A DNA stretch of 11,879 bases from an uncultured Arenimonas sp. (GCA_946885815.1 CAMPHE010000024.1:1-11879); one strand, 5' to 3'. Positions 1-7,489 are shown, counted from the first letter of the stretch. Notes: generated by a model from the sequence alone, not told the origin. A program made the numbers and translations.

Positions 1-579
1 CGCCAGCTCGCGCGAGTTGGTCTCGTCCTGCAGGTCGAAGAACATCGCGTAGCCGACCAGCGCCGAGTCCTCGACGGTCCACGGCTCGGGTTCCGCGCGC
101 AGCAGCAGGTAGGGCCACGGCGTCGCGCCCAGTCCGGCGAGGCCGGCATTGACGCCGTCGCGATAGGCCTCCAGCACCGGCAGGTGGTCGCCGACGACCG
201 CGGGCAGCGATTCGCCGAGCCGGGCGCGCAGCCGGTGCACGCGGATCTCGCGATCACGCTCCAGCGCGCGCGCGCCGAACAGCGCCGACAGCTCGCCGGC
301 GGCCGAGCGGCGCAGCAGGTCCATCTCGAAGAAGCGCTCCTGGGCGTGCACGAAGCCGAGCGCACGCGCCATGTCGGCCTCGGTCGCGGCGTCGATCGTG
401 GCGACGCCGAGCGCATCGCGCTCGATCGTCGCCGGGGCCGACAGCCCCGGCAGGCGAAGGTCGCCGTCGAGCGTCGCGAGGCTGCCGCGCCACCCGAGCA
501 GCACGGCTACCGCCGCGATCACGCCGACGATCACCACCCCGGCGAGGATCCGGGTGAACACACGGGCTGGTCGGCGCAT
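1..579 (-). CDS. Penicillin acylase family hydrolase, N-terminal part (gene runs off the left edge)
   Basis: The open frame runs 193 codons from ATG at 579 down to base 1 with no stop, so only the N-terminal quarter or so of a typical 750-850 residue family member is present. Residues 1-30 form a basic start followed by one hydrophobic segment (RILAGVVIVGVIAAVAVLLGW), a signal anchor that would place the enzyme in the periplasm. Residues about 51-101 match the start of the penicillin amidase (Ntn-hydrolase) alpha chain: ERDALGVATI, then GFVHAQERFFEMDLLRR and GELSALFG, followed by AYRDGVNAGL at 139-148. The family hydrolyses amide bonds such as those in beta-lactam side chains or acyl-homoserine lactones; substrate cannot be judged here because the nucleophilic serine at the beta-chain start lies outside the window. 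An in-frame ATG at 633 is possible, but 579 gives the better signal anchor. No strong ribosome site precedes either. It lies 85 bases downstream of the DUF2909 gene on the same strand. Confidence 0.88.
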   Translation of the reverse strand, partial: MRRPARVFTRILAGVVIVGVIAAVAVLLGWRGSLATLDGDLRLPGLSAPATIERDALGVATIDAATEADMARALGFVHAQERFFEMDLLRRSAAGELSALFGARALERDREIRVHRLRARLGESLPAVVGDHLPVLEAYRDGVNAGLAGLGATPWPYLLLRAEPEPWTVEDSALVGYAMFFDLQDETNSRELA

Positions 580-639
580 CCGGAAACGAGCAGGCGGGAG
601 GGACGTGCAGCATCGCCGATGCGCCGGCGACATGCACGC

Positions 640-656
640 CGCGCCGGAACGGCGCG
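640..656 (-). terminator. GC hairpin between the DUF2909 gene and the acylase gene
   Basis: A perfect 7-bp stem (CGCGCCG/CGGCGCG) around a 3-base loop begins 8 bases past the DUF2909 stop. There is no T-run after it, so it could be a weak terminator, an mRNA-stabilising hairpin or chance in GC-rich DNA. A second small palindrome, GCATCG-C-CGATGC, lies at 610-622 in the same 85-base gap. Function is inferred only. Confidence 0.3.
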
Positions 657-664
657 ACGCGCGG

Positions 665-871
665 TCAGGGACTGGGGCCGTGGGGCTCGATCCAGCCGGT
701 GAAGATGCCGGCGACGACGATCAGGATCAGGCCGACCGACAGCGCGACGCGGCGCGTCAGCGCGTTCGCCGTGCGGCTGGTCGTGCCCTTGTCGACGATC
801 ATGTAGTACAGGCCGGCGCCGAGGTTGTAGACGATCGCCAGCAGCGCGGCGACGACGAGCAGTGTCTTCAT
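665..871 (-). CDS. DUF2909 family small membrane protein
   Basis: This 68-residue protein begins MKTLLVVAALLAIVYNLGAG and has two predicted membrane helices (about 2-24 and 41-60) joined by a short polar loop with DKGTTSRT. That layout and length fit the DUF2909 (twin-transmembrane) family, which in related Proteobacteria often lies near cytochrome oxidase genes; its role is unknown. The start at 871 is well supported by AAGGAGAT at 878-885, six bases upstream and inside the end of the preceding gene. The ATG overlaps the upstream gene's TGA as ATGA (871-868), implying translational coupling and one mRNA. A longer in-frame reading upstream exists but lacks such a ribosome site and is read antisense-free only because of GC bias; I reject it. 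Confidence 0.85.
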   Translation of the reverse strand: MKTLLVVAALLAIVYNLGAGLYYMIVDKGTTSRTANALTRRVALSVGLILIVVAGIFTGWIEPHGPSP

Positions 872-1200
872 CGGGCGATCTCCTTCGACGCGCTCGCCGC
901 GCGCAGCCAGCGGCGGCGACCGAACCAGGCGGCCGTGATCACACCGAGGAACGCGCCATAGGACAACGTGCTGGCGAGCACCTGCCGCCACATCGCGCCG
1001 TGCTGCGGGTCGGCGTTGCGCACGCTCCACCACGTCGACAGCAGCGCCGCGCCCGTCGCCAGCGCCAGCGCGGCGGCATCGAACAGCCGCCGGGCGCCAT
1101 GGCGCGGCGCGCGCGGGTAGACCCAGAAAAGCACGGCGAGGATCGCGAACCACGGCAGGAACAGGATCATCGCCAGATTGAGTTCGACCTGGGCGTTCAC
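868..1200 (-). CDS. Three-helix inner-membrane protein of unknown function
   Basis: The 110-residue product has hydrophobic segments at about 10-28, 40-58 and 76-94 and a basic C-terminal tail (GRRRWLRAA...), so it should sit in the inner membrane with the tail in the cytoplasm by the positive-inside rule. I do not recognise a named family. The GTG start at 1200 is chosen because AGGAGG (1207-1212) sits exactly six bases upstream; longer in-frame starts beyond the promoter region have no ribosome site. It overlaps the DUF2909 gene by four bases, so the two are expected to be made together and perhaps to interact. It is transcribed divergently from a MocR regulator across a 125-base spacer that carries a direct repeat, making it the natural candidate target of that regulator. 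Existence as a gene is well supported; function is not. Confidence 0.8.
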   Translation of the reverse strand: MNAQVELNLAMILFLPWFAILAVLFWVYPRAPRHGARRLFDAAALALATGAALLSTWWSVRNADPQHGAMWRQVLASTLSYGAFLGVITAAWFGRRRWLRAASASKEIAR

Positions 1201-1206
1201 GGGGGG

Positions 1207-1212
1207 CCTCCT
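1207..1212 (-). promoter_or_regulatory. Strong ribosome binding site for the GTG-started membrane protein
   Basis: AGGAGG on the minus strand, six bases before GTG at 1200. It decides the start over longer in-frame alternatives. Confidence 0.8.
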
Positions 1213-1224
1213 GGAAGTGGCGGC

Positions 1225-1254
1225 AGTATGGGCAAACCGGAGCAGATGCGTCAG
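1225..1254 (-). promoter_or_regulatory. Candidate sigma-70-type promoter of the membrane protein operon
   Basis: On the minus strand CTGACG (1254-1249, 4/6 match to the -35 consensus) and CATACT (1230-1225, 4/6 match to the -10) are separated by 18 bases. Transcription would begin near 1218, giving a short leader that still includes the AGGAGG site. One copy of the direct repeat lies inside the spacer, which would let a bound regulator control polymerase directly. The matches are modest and this is a prediction. Confidence 0.42.
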
Positions 1255-1287
1255 GATCAATCGAATCGGGAAAAACCGGATCAGATG
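1234..1287. promoter_or_regulatory. Direct repeat, likely operator of the MocR regulator
   Basis: Two copies of AAACCGGAKCAGATG lie at 1234-1248 and 1273-1287, matching at 14 of 15 positions and starting 39 bases apart in the same orientation. GGATCA also occurs at 1254-1259 and 1278-1283. MocR regulators such as GabR and PdxR are known to bind pairs of direct repeats in the spacer between their own gene and a divergent target. The placement here fits that pattern: copy one overlaps the candidate promoter of the minus-strand genes and copy two lies just upstream of it. Binding itself is inferred. Confidence 0.5.
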
Positions 1288-1325
1288 ACGCTGTTCAGCC
1301 AGCCCCCGCTTACCGGCGCGCACGG

Positions 1326-2747
1326 ATGAAGCGCTACGAAGCGCTCGCCGCCGAGGTGGCCGGGTCGATCCGGGCCGGCGTGTTCGCGCCCGGAGCCCGG
1401 CTGCCTTCGGTGCGCCAGCTGAGCCGGGACCGCGGGGTCAGTCCTTCGACGGTGTTCGAGGCCTATTCGCGGCTGGAGGCCGACGGGCTGGCGCGCTCGC
1501 GCCCGCGATCGGGCTGGTATGTCGCCGACGCGCCGTCGCGGCTGCCGCCGACACCGGCGCGGGCACCGGCCCCCGATGGCGAGGCGCGACCGGTCGCGGT
1601 GAGCGAGCGGGTATTCCAGATCCTCGCCTCGACGATGTCGCGCGACGTGGTGCCGCTCGGGTCGGCGTTCCCGAGCCCGACGCTGTTTCCGCTGCCGCGT
1701 CTCGGCCGGCTGACCGCGAAAGCCGCGATCGCGCTCGATCCGTGGTCGACGACGGAGGAGCTGACTCCGGGCAGCCTCGCGCTGCGCCGGCAGATCGCGC
1801 GCCGCTATCTCGTCGACGGCGTCGCGATGGACCCCGACGCGATCGTGGTGACGGCCGGCGCGCTCGAAGGGCTGAACCTGTGCCTGGCGGCCACCTGCCG
1901 GCCGGGCGACGCGGTGATCGTCGAATCGCCCTGCTTCTACGCGTGCCTGCAGGCGCTGGAGCGGCACGGCCTGCGCGCCGTCGAGGTGGCGAGCGATCCC
2001 CGCGACGGCATCGATCTCGAGGCGCTGGAGACCGCGGTGCACCGCCACCGACCCGCGGCGGCGTGGGTGATGACGAATTTCCAGAACCCCCTCGGCGCGT
2101 CGCTGTCGCCGGCGCGCAAGCAGGCCCTCGTCGCGCTGGCGACACGGCTGCGCCTGCCGCTGATCGAGGACGACGTGTACGCCGAGCTGTTCGACGGCCG
2201 CGCGCGCCCGGTGCCGACCAAGGCGTTCGACGCCGGAGGCTGGGTGCTGCACTGCGGCTCGTTCGCGAAATCGCTCGCGCCCGGCTATCGCGTCGGCTGG
2301 GTCGCGCCCGGGCGGTTCCGCGACGCGGTCGCGCGGCAGAAGCTGCTCGCGTCGCTGGCCACCAGCGTGCCGGTGCAGCTGGGGATCGCCGCGTTCCTGG
2401 AGCGTGGCGGCTACGAGAAGCACCTGCGGACGCTGCGCGCGACGTTCGCCGACTGGCGCGAGCGCTGCGCCGCGCACGTGCAGCGGCATTTTCCCGACGG
2501 CACGCGGATCGCACGGCCGGGCGGCGGCTATTTCCTCTGGGTGGAACTGCCGGCCGGCGTCGATGCGCTGGCGCTGCAGCGCGAGGCGATGGCGGCCGGC
2601 ATCAGCCTCGCGCCCGGCCCGATGTTCTCGGCGGCGCGCGGGTTCGCGCACCACCTGCGGCTCAATTGCGGGCATCCGCCGGGGCCGGCGCTGCTCGAGG
2701 CGATCGCGCGGGTCGGACGCATGGCTTGCGCGGGCGCAGGGGCCTGA
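1326..2747 (+). CDS. MocR-type regulator: GntR winged helix fused to a PLP aminotransferase-like domain
   Basis: The 473-residue protein has a GntR DNA-binding domain at about 1-67 (GARLPSVRQLSRDRGVSPST is the helix-turn-helix, followed by the wing SGWYVA). A proline-rich linker (72-88) leads to a fold-type I aminotransferase-like domain from about 95 to the end. Visible PLP-site elements are VTAGALEGLNL (175-185), NFQNPLG (251-257), IEDDVY (280-285) and the Schiff-base lysine K315 in GSFAKSLAPGYRVGW. All key residues look intact, so it should bind PLP. Family members (PdxR, GabR, TauR) sense an amino compound or PLP and control a neighbouring, often divergent, gene. The effector cannot be told from sequence. 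No clear ribosome site precedes ATG 1326 and no in-frame alternative lies upstream, so the mRNA may be nearly leaderless. It ends nine bases from the convergent cytochrome gene. Confidence 0.92.
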   Translation: MKRYEALAAEVAGSIRAGVFAPGARLPSVRQLSRDRGVSPSTVFEAYSRLEADGLARSRPRSGWYVADAPSRLPPTPARAPAPDGEARPVAVSERVFQILASTMSRDVVPLGSAFPSPTLFPLPRLGRLTAKAAIALDPWSTTEELTPGSLALRRQIARRYLVDGVAMDPDAIVVTAGALEGLNLCLAATCRPGDAVIVESPCFYACLQALERHGLRAVEVASDPRDGIDLEALETAVHRHRPAAAWVMTNFQNPLGASLSPARKQALVALATRLRLPLIEDDVYAELFDGRARPVPTKAFDAGGWVLHCGSFAKSLAPGYRVGWVAPGRFRDAVARQKLLASLATSVPVQLGIAAFLERGGYEKHLRTLRATFADWRERCAAHVQRHFPDGTRIARPGGGYFLWVELPAGVDALALQREAMAAGISLAPGPMFSAARGFAHHLRLNCGHPPGPALLEAIARVGRMACAGAGA

Positions 2748-2756
2748 GCGCGGACG

Positions 2757-3887
2757 TCAGTGCGCATGCGGAGGCGGTCGGGCCGCCGCGCCGTCGCCGT
2801 CGGGCGTCGCGCCGGTCACGATCGGATGGCCGCCGGCGAGCCAGCCCTGGAAGCCTTCGTACAGCACCGCGCTGGACACGATCCCCTCCGCGCGCAGCTT
2901 GCGGACGAGGAATTCGGCGGCGGCGCGCGGACATTCGCAGTACGCGACGATCCACGTGCCGTCGCGCGGCAGCTTCGCCAGCACCTCGGCGCCACTGTAG
3001 TAGGGCAGCGGCATCGCGCCGCGGATGTGGCCGTGGCGCCAGACCGACGGCACGCGCGTGTCGATCAGCACCATCTCGCGGCCGGCATCGAGCTCGCGCC
3101 GCAGCTGCGCGACGGACACGTACAGGTCGGCCTGCAGTTCGAAATCCGGGGCCGGCGCGCCGGGGTTGAGCACCAGCGCATCGAGCGGCGGCGGCACGGC
3201 GGCCGGCTCGGGCTGCTTCCAGCCCGCGGCGCGGCTGCGCACGAACGCGACCACGTCGTCGATCGCGGTGTCGTCGAGCGTGCCGGCGAAGGACGGCATC
3301 GGCGTGCCCTGCCGGCCCTCGACGACCGCGTGGCGCAGGAACGCGTCGCTCTCGAGCGCGAGCATCGCCGCGTTGCCGAGCGCGGTGCCTTCGCCGCCTT
3401 CGCCGTCGGCGCCGTGGCACGACGCGCACCGCGTCGCGTATACGACCGCGCCGCGCGCCGGGTCGCCGGCGACCGGTTCCGGCGACATCGTCAGCGGGGC
3501 GACGCCGCCGGCCTCGCCGAGCCAGCGCGTGAGCCGCACGAGGTCGGCCGCGCTCATCGGCCCGCCGACCTCGTCGAGATAGCCGCCCATCGGCGTACCC
3601 GGGCGCCCGTACGAGATCGCGTGGTGGATCGACCGCGGCCAGCCGGATTCGAGCAGCGACCTCGACTTCAGCGACGGCGCCGCGTCGTTCGCGTGGCCCT
3701 CGCGGTCGGCGCCGTGGCACAGCGCGCAGTAGCGCTGGTAGTCGGAAGCGGCCGCGGCGGATTCCGCCGGTGTCAGCGCCGGCGACGGCGCCCGCGCTTC
3801 GGCACCGACGGCGGGCGGCGGCAGCGAAGCGACGGCGACGAGCGCCGCGAGCAGCGCGGATCGCGCGGGGAAGGGCATCGACGGCAT
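2757..3887 (-). CDS. Exported dihaem cytochrome c fused to a rhodanese domain
   Basis: The 376-residue protein starts with a Sec signal peptide (about 1-30: ARSALLAALVAVASLPPPAVG). Two class I cytochrome c domains follow. The first has CALCH at 54-58 with a distal Met at 100 (GTPMGG); the second has CASCH at 154-158 with Met 197 (GTPMPSF). A proline-rich linker (225-248) joins these to a rhodanese domain at about 252-358, with LIDTRVPSVWRHGHIRGA at 274-291 and the active-site loop YCECPRAA at 316-323. The protein should act in the periplasm, passing electrons while handling a sulfane-sulfur or other thiol-linked substrate, but no substrate can be named. The loop has two cysteines (C317, C319) and lacks the usual glycine of CxxGx(R/T). 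M4 (base 3878) is an equally plausible start. It is divergent from the Tat-signal PLP enzyme across 104 bases and convergent with MocR. Confidence 0.9.
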   Translation of the reverse strand: MPSMPFPARSALLAALVAVASLPPPAVGAEARAPSPALTPAESAAAASDYQRYCALCHGADREGHANDAAPSLKSRSLLESGWPRSIHHAISYGRPGTPMGGYLDEVGGPMSAADLVRLTRWLGEAGGVAPLTMSPEPVAGDPARGAVVYATRCASCHGADGEGGEGTALGNAAMLALESDAFLRHAVVEGRQGTPMPSFAGTLDDTAIDDVVAFVRSRAAGWKQPEPAAVPPPLDALVLNPGAPAPDFELQADLYVSVAQLRRELDAGREMVLIDTRVPSVWRHGHIRGAMPLPYYSGAEVLAKLPRDGTWIVAYCECPRAAAEFLVRKLRAEGIVSSAVLYEGFQGWLAGGHPIVTGATPDGDGAAARPPPHAH

Positions 3888-3919
3888 CGGACGACCCGGG
3901 CGTGGCGGAATGGACGTCG

Positions 3920-3927
3920 ACTATAAG
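3920..3927. promoter_or_regulatory. Possible overlapping -10 elements between the cytochrome and PLP-enzyme genes
   Basis: The only AT-rich spot in the 104-base divergent spacer reads ACTATAAG. It gives TATAGT on the minus strand (3925-3920, 5/6 of the -10 consensus) for the cytochrome gene and TATAAG on the plus strand (3922-3927, 5/6) for the PLP-enzyme gene. No good -35 box lies at the expected distance on either strand, so this is a weak call. Confidence 0.28.
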
Positions 3928-3991
3928 CCGCGCTTGCGCCGGCGGCGGCGTCGCGGCGATGCTCGCGGGTCAGACGTTCGGGGGGAAACCG

Positions 3992-5149
3992 ATGGATCGA
4001 CGCGCCTTCCTCGCTGCCGGCAGTACGGCGGCGCTGCTGCCGGCACTGGCGGCCGGTGCCACCCGGCCGGCGGGCGCGACGACGCCGACGCCCGGCCTGT
4101 TCACGACGGTGAAGTTCACGACGGACGGACTGTCGCTGTCGCCGCACGAATACGTCGCGGTGCTGCAGGAGATCGCCGCGGCCGACGATTTCGAGGCCGA
4201 CGACTACTCGCGGGGCGGCGCGCTCGCCGCGCTCGAAGCGCGCTTCGCCGCGGCGCTCGGCAAGCCGGCGGCGATCTGGCTGCCGACGGGCACGCTGGCG
4301 AACCAGCTGGCGCTGCGCACGCTCGCCGGTGCCGACCGGCGCGTGCTGGTGCAGGCCGACAGTCATCTGTACTGCGACAGCGGCGACGGCGCGACCACGC
4401 TCGCCGGGCTCAACCTCGTGCCGCTCGGCGCGGGACCGGAGGGCATCACCCTCGACGAGGTCGCGTACGCGCTGTCGATGGCCGCCAGCGGCCGTGTCGC
4501 GGTGCCCGTCGGCGCGATCGCGATCGAATCGCCGATCCGCCGCCGCGACCATGCGGCCGTGCCGTTCGAACAGCTGCAGGCGATCACCACGCTGGCGCGC
4601 GAGCACGGCATCCGCACGCATCTCGACGGCTCGCGGCTGTTCACGCTGCCGCTGCACGCCGGCCACGGCGTGCGCGAACACGCGGCGCTGTTCGACACCG
4701 TCTACGTGTCGACGTGGAAGCACTTCAATTCGGCGTCGGGTGCGATCCTGGCCGGCGAAACGGCGGTCATTTCGCCGCTTTTCCAGGCGCGACGGATGTA
4801 CGGGGGCGGGCTGCCCGCGGCCTGGCCGCTGGCGGCGCCGGCGGCGCGCCATCTCGACAGCTTCGAGGCGGACTACGCCGACGCGTGGCGACGGATGGAC
4901 GCGATCATCGCCGCGCTCGCGCCGCACCGCGCATTCGCTTTCCGCAAGTTCGAGCGCGGCACGAGCCGGCTGTTCCTGCGCGTCGACACGCCGGACCCCG
5001 CGGCGTACGCGGCGCGGGTGCGCGCGCACGACATCCATTTCCCGCGCGGCGTGAATGGCGACGGCGAGTTCGTGCTGCAGGTGAATCCGACGCTGGCGCG
5101 CCGGCCGGTGGAGGCACTCGTGGCCGTGATGGTCGCCGCGCTCGGCTGA
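3992..5149 (+). CDS. Threonine-aldolase/beta-eliminating-lyase family PLP enzyme with a Tat-type signal
   Basis: The 385-residue protein carries an N-terminal MDRRAFLAAG followed by a hydrophobic stretch and small residues (STAALLPALAAGA), a twin-arginine-type export signal; start 3992 puts the arginines at 3-4 and has GGGGG about eight bases upstream. An in-frame ATG at 3959 is less likely. The rest fits the fold-type I aldolase family: PTGTLANQLAL (98-108), SHLY (124-127), HLDGSRLF (210-217) and the Schiff-base lysine K243 in VSTWKHFNSASGAILAG. The family cleaves beta-hydroxy amino acids such as threonine to glycine and an aldehyde, or performs beta-elimination. The usual GGGMRQ segment reads YGGGLPAAW here, so the arginine-glutamine pair is missing and specificity may differ. 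Tat export is consistent with a cofactor loaded in the cytoplasm. It is divergent from the cytochrome-rhodanese gene and ends 22 bases from parC. Confidence 0.85.
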   Translation: MDRRAFLAAGSTAALLPALAAGATRPAGATTPTPGLFTTVKFTTDGLSLSPHEYVAVLQEIAAADDFEADDYSRGGALAALEARFAAALGKPAAIWLPTGTLANQLALRTLAGADRRVLVQADSHLYCDSGDGATTLAGLNLVPLGAGPEGITLDEVAYALSMAASGRVAVPVGAIAIESPIRRRDHAAVPFEQLQAITTLAREHGIRTHLDGSRLFTLPLHAGHGVREHAALFDTVYVSTWKHFNSASGAILAGETAVISPLFQARRMYGGGLPAAWPLAAPAARHLDSFEADYADAWRRMDAIIAALAPHRAFAFRKFERGTSRLFLRVDTPDPAAYAARVRAHDIHFPRGVNGDGEFVLQVNPTLARRPVEALVAVMVAALG

Positions 5150-5166
5150 CCGCCGTGTCAGGCGGT
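5149..5166. terminator. Small hairpin between convergent PLP-enzyme and parC genes
   Basis: A perfect 6-bp stem ACCGCC/GGCGGT with a 6-base loop fills most of the 22-base gap and could serve both strands. An alternative outer pairing, TGACCG (5147-5152) with CGGTCA (5169-5174), would include both stop codons. There is no T-run on either side, so termination strength is uncertain. Confidence 0.35.
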
Positions 5167-5171
5167 GCCGG

Positions 5172-7421
5172 TCATGCGCTCTCGACGCGGTCGACTTTCG
5201 TGAAGCCGCGCGGCAGCAGATTGCCGCGGCTGGCGCGCGCGCCCTCGTAGGCCTGCAGGTCGCGCCACGACAGCACCAGTTTCTGCCGGCCCGAGTACAC
5301 CGTGAGTTCGCCGCCGTGGCGCACGCTCGCGACGTGGAGGACCTTCTCCTCGCCGGACTTCAGCTTCGCCGGCGGGATCTGCACCAGCTTGTTGCCCTTG
5401 CCCTTGTCGAGTTCCGGCAGTTCGGCGACGGGAAACGCCAGCAGGTGGCCGGCGCTCGTGATCGACACGATCCAGTCGGTCTTCGCGTCGGCCACCGGCA
5501 CCGGCGGCAGGATCCCCGCGGCGTCATCGGCGTTGATCAGCTGCTTGCCGGCCTTCTTGTTGCCGATGAAATTCTCGAAGCGGGTGACGAAGCCGTAGCC
5601 CCAGCCGGAAGCGACGACGAAACGCGCCTCCGGCTCGGCGCTGGCGGCGCCGACGAACGACGCACCCGCCGGCGGCGCGAAACGGCCGCTGAGCGGCTCG
5701 CCGTTGCCGCGCGCGCCCGGCAGCGCATGCGCCATCGTCGAATAGGCGCGACCGCTGGAATCGAGGAACGCGACCTGCTGCGTGCTGCGCCCGCGCACGG
5801 CCTGCAGCAGGCCGTCGCCTTCGCGGTAACCCAGTGCCGACGCCTCGACGTCGTGGCCCTTCGCCGCACGGACCCAGCCCTTCTTCGACAGCACGATCGT
5901 CACCGGTTCGCTCGGCACCAGCTCGCTCTCGCTGATCGCGACCGCGGCGCCGCGCTCGACCAGCGGCGAGCGGCGCGCGTCGCCGAATTTCTTCGCGTCG
6001 GCCAGCAGCTCGTCCTTCACCTGCTTCTTCAGCTTCGCGCGGCTGCCGAGGATCGACGCGATCTTTTCGCGCTCCTTCGCCAGCTCGTCCTGCTCGCCGC
6101 GGATCTTCATCTCCTCGAGGCGGGCCAGCTGCTTGAGTTTCGTCTCGAGGATGTATTCGGCCTGCTCGTCGTCGAGACCGAAACGCGCCATCAGCACCGC
6201 CTTCGGTTCGTCCTCGGAGCGGATGATGCGGATCACCTCGTCGAGGTTGAGGAACGCGACCAGCAGGCCTTCGAGCAGGTGCAGGCGCCGCTCGACGCGG
6301 TCGAGCCGGTGCCGCAGCCGCCGCGCGACGGTGTCGGTGCGGAATTCCAGCCACTCCGACAGGAACGACTTCAGGTCGCGCACGCGCGGCCGTCCGTCCA
6401 GGCCGATGATGTTGAAATTGACGCGGAAGCTCTTCTCCAGATCGGTCGTCGCGAACAGATGGCCCATCAGGCCTTCGACGTCGACGCGATTGCTGCGCGG
6501 CACGAGCACCAGGCGCACGGGATTCTCGTGGTCGGACTCGTCGCGGATGTCCTCGAGCCACGGCAGCTTCTTCGCGCGCATCTGCTGCGCGACCTGCTCC
6601 ATGATCTTCGACGGCGACACCTGGTAGGGCAGGTTCGTGATCACGACGTTGGCGTGCTCGCGCGTCCACGTCGCGCGCGCGCGGACGCTGCCGCCGCCCG
6701 TCTCGTAGATCGCGGCGAGGTCGCCCGCCGGCGTGATGATCTCGGCACCGGTCGGGTAGTCCGGCCCGCGCACGTGCTCGCACAGGTCGCGCACGCTCGC
6801 GTCGGGATCGTCGAGCAGCCGCACCGCGGCGCTGACGACTTCATTGAGGTTGTGCGGCGGCACGTCGGTGGCCATGCCGACGGCGATGCCGGTGGTGCCG
6901 TTGAGCAGCAGATGCGGCAGCCGCGCCGGCAGCCAGCTCGGTTCCTGCAGCGTGCCGTCGAAGTTCGGGACCCAGTCGACGGTGCCGTGCGCGAGTTCGC
7001 CGAGCAGCACTTCGGCGATCGGCGTCAGCTTGCTTTCCGTGTAGCGCATCGCCGCGAACGATTTCGGGTCGTCGGTGGAACCGAAATTGCCCTGGCCTTC
7101 GATCAGCGGGTAGCGGTACGAGAACGGCTGCGCCATCAGCACCAGCGCCTCGTAGCAGGCGCTGTCGCCGTGCGGGTGGAACTTGCCGATCACGTCGCCG
7201 ACGGTGCGCGCCGACTTCTTCGGCTTCGCGCCGGCGCCGAGGCCGAGTTCGCTCATCGCGTAGATGATGCGGCGCTGCACCGGCTTCAGGCCGTCGCCGA
7301 CGAACGGCAGCGCCCGGTCCAGCACCACGTACATCGAGTAGTCCAGGTACGCGCGCTCGGCGTATTCGCGCAGCGGGATCTGCTCGAAACCGTGGAAGGC
7401 GGGGCGGGCGGGTTCGGTCAT
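5172..7421 (-). CDS. parC: DNA topoisomerase IV subunit A
   Basis: The 749-residue protein is the DNA cleavage and religation subunit of topoisomerase IV, which works with ParE to decatenate sister chromosomes. The N-terminal region ([22 protein letters not shown] at about 18-39) and the winged-helix segment [18 protein letters not shown] (75-92) are typical. The catalytic tyrosine is Y127 in [11 protein letters not shown]87 and E91 correspond to E. coli S80 and E84, so the quinolone-resistance positions are wild type. A coiled-coil gate region ([21 protein letters not shown]) is followed from about residue 500 by a degenerate beta-pinwheel C-terminal domain. Length and the lack of a GyrA-box-rich C-terminus favour ParC over GyrA. 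The start at 7421 has no strong ribosome site. A TAGAAT -10 candidate lies 30 bases upstream. The diguanylate cyclase gene is upstream on the same strand. Confidence 0.97.
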   Translation of the reverse strand: MTEPARPAFHGFEQIPLREYAERAYLDYSMYVVLDRALPFVGDGLKPVQRRIIYAMSELGLGAGAKPKKSARTVGDVIGKFHPHGDSACYEALVLMAQPFSYRYPLIEGQGNFGSTDDPKSFAAMRYTESKLTPIAEVLLGELAHGTVDWVPNFDGTLQEPSWLPARLPHLLLNGTTGIAVGMATDVPPHNLNEVVSAAVRLLDDPDASVRDLCEHVRGPDYPTGAEIITPAGDLAAIYETGGGSVRARATWTREHANVVITNLPYQVSPSKIMEQVAQQMRAKKLPWLEDIRDESDHENPVRLVLVPRSNRVDVEGLMGHLFATTDLEKSFRVNFNIIGLDGRPRVRDLKSFLSEWLEFRTDTVARRLRHRLDRVERRLHLLEGLLVAFLNLDEVIRIIRSEDEPKAVLMARFGLDDEQAEYILETKLKQLARLEEMKIRGEQDELAKEREKIASILGSRAKLKKQVKDELLADAKKFGDARRSPLVERGAAVAISESELVPSEPVTIVLSKKGWVRAAKGHDVEASALGYREGDGLLQAVRGRSTQQVAFLDSSGRAYSTMAHALPGARGNGEPLSGRFAPPAGASFVGAASAEPEARFVVASGWGYGFVTRFENFIGNKKAGKQLINADDAAGILPPVPVADAKTDWIVSITSAGHLLAFPVAELPELDKGKGNKLVQIPPAKLKSGEEKVLHVASVRHGGELTVYSGRQKLVLSWRDLQAYEGARASRGNLLPRGFTKVDRVESA

Positions 7422-7451
7422 GCGTGCGGCTCGACGTTCCGGGAGCCGGCC

Positions 7452-7457
7452 ATTCTA
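7452..7457 (-). promoter_or_regulatory. Candidate -10 element of the parC promoter
   Basis: TAGAAT on the minus strand (5/6 match) would start transcription near 7444, giving a leader of about 22 bases before the parC ATG. The best -35 is CTGAAG (7479-7474), 16 bases away and only a 3/6 match. That -35 lies inside the hairpin following the diguanylate cyclase gene. Prediction only. Confidence 0.4.
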
Positions 7458-7469
7458 CCGGTGGCGGGA

Positions 7470-7483
7470 GGGCCTTCAGGCCC
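7470..7483 (-). terminator. Hairpin just downstream of the diguanylate cyclase stop
   Basis: A 5-bp GGGCC/GGCCC stem with a four-base loop begins six bases after the TAG stop of the cyclase gene (7492-7490). No T-run follows, so it may only weakly separate cyclase transcription from parC. Confidence 0.3.
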
Positions 7484-7489
7484 GATGCC

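Noticed and set aside
872..1153. An N-terminal extension of the DUF2909 protein to 1153
   Set aside because: The extension is Arg/Ala-rich, overlaps the membrane protein gene in another frame and has no ribosome site, whereas AAGGAGAT precedes the ATG at 871.
1281..2675. A 464-residue minus-strand open frame antisense to the MocR gene
   Set aside because: Its composition is Arg/His/Gln-rich and repetitive, while the plus strand encodes a complete regulator with all PLP-site residues.
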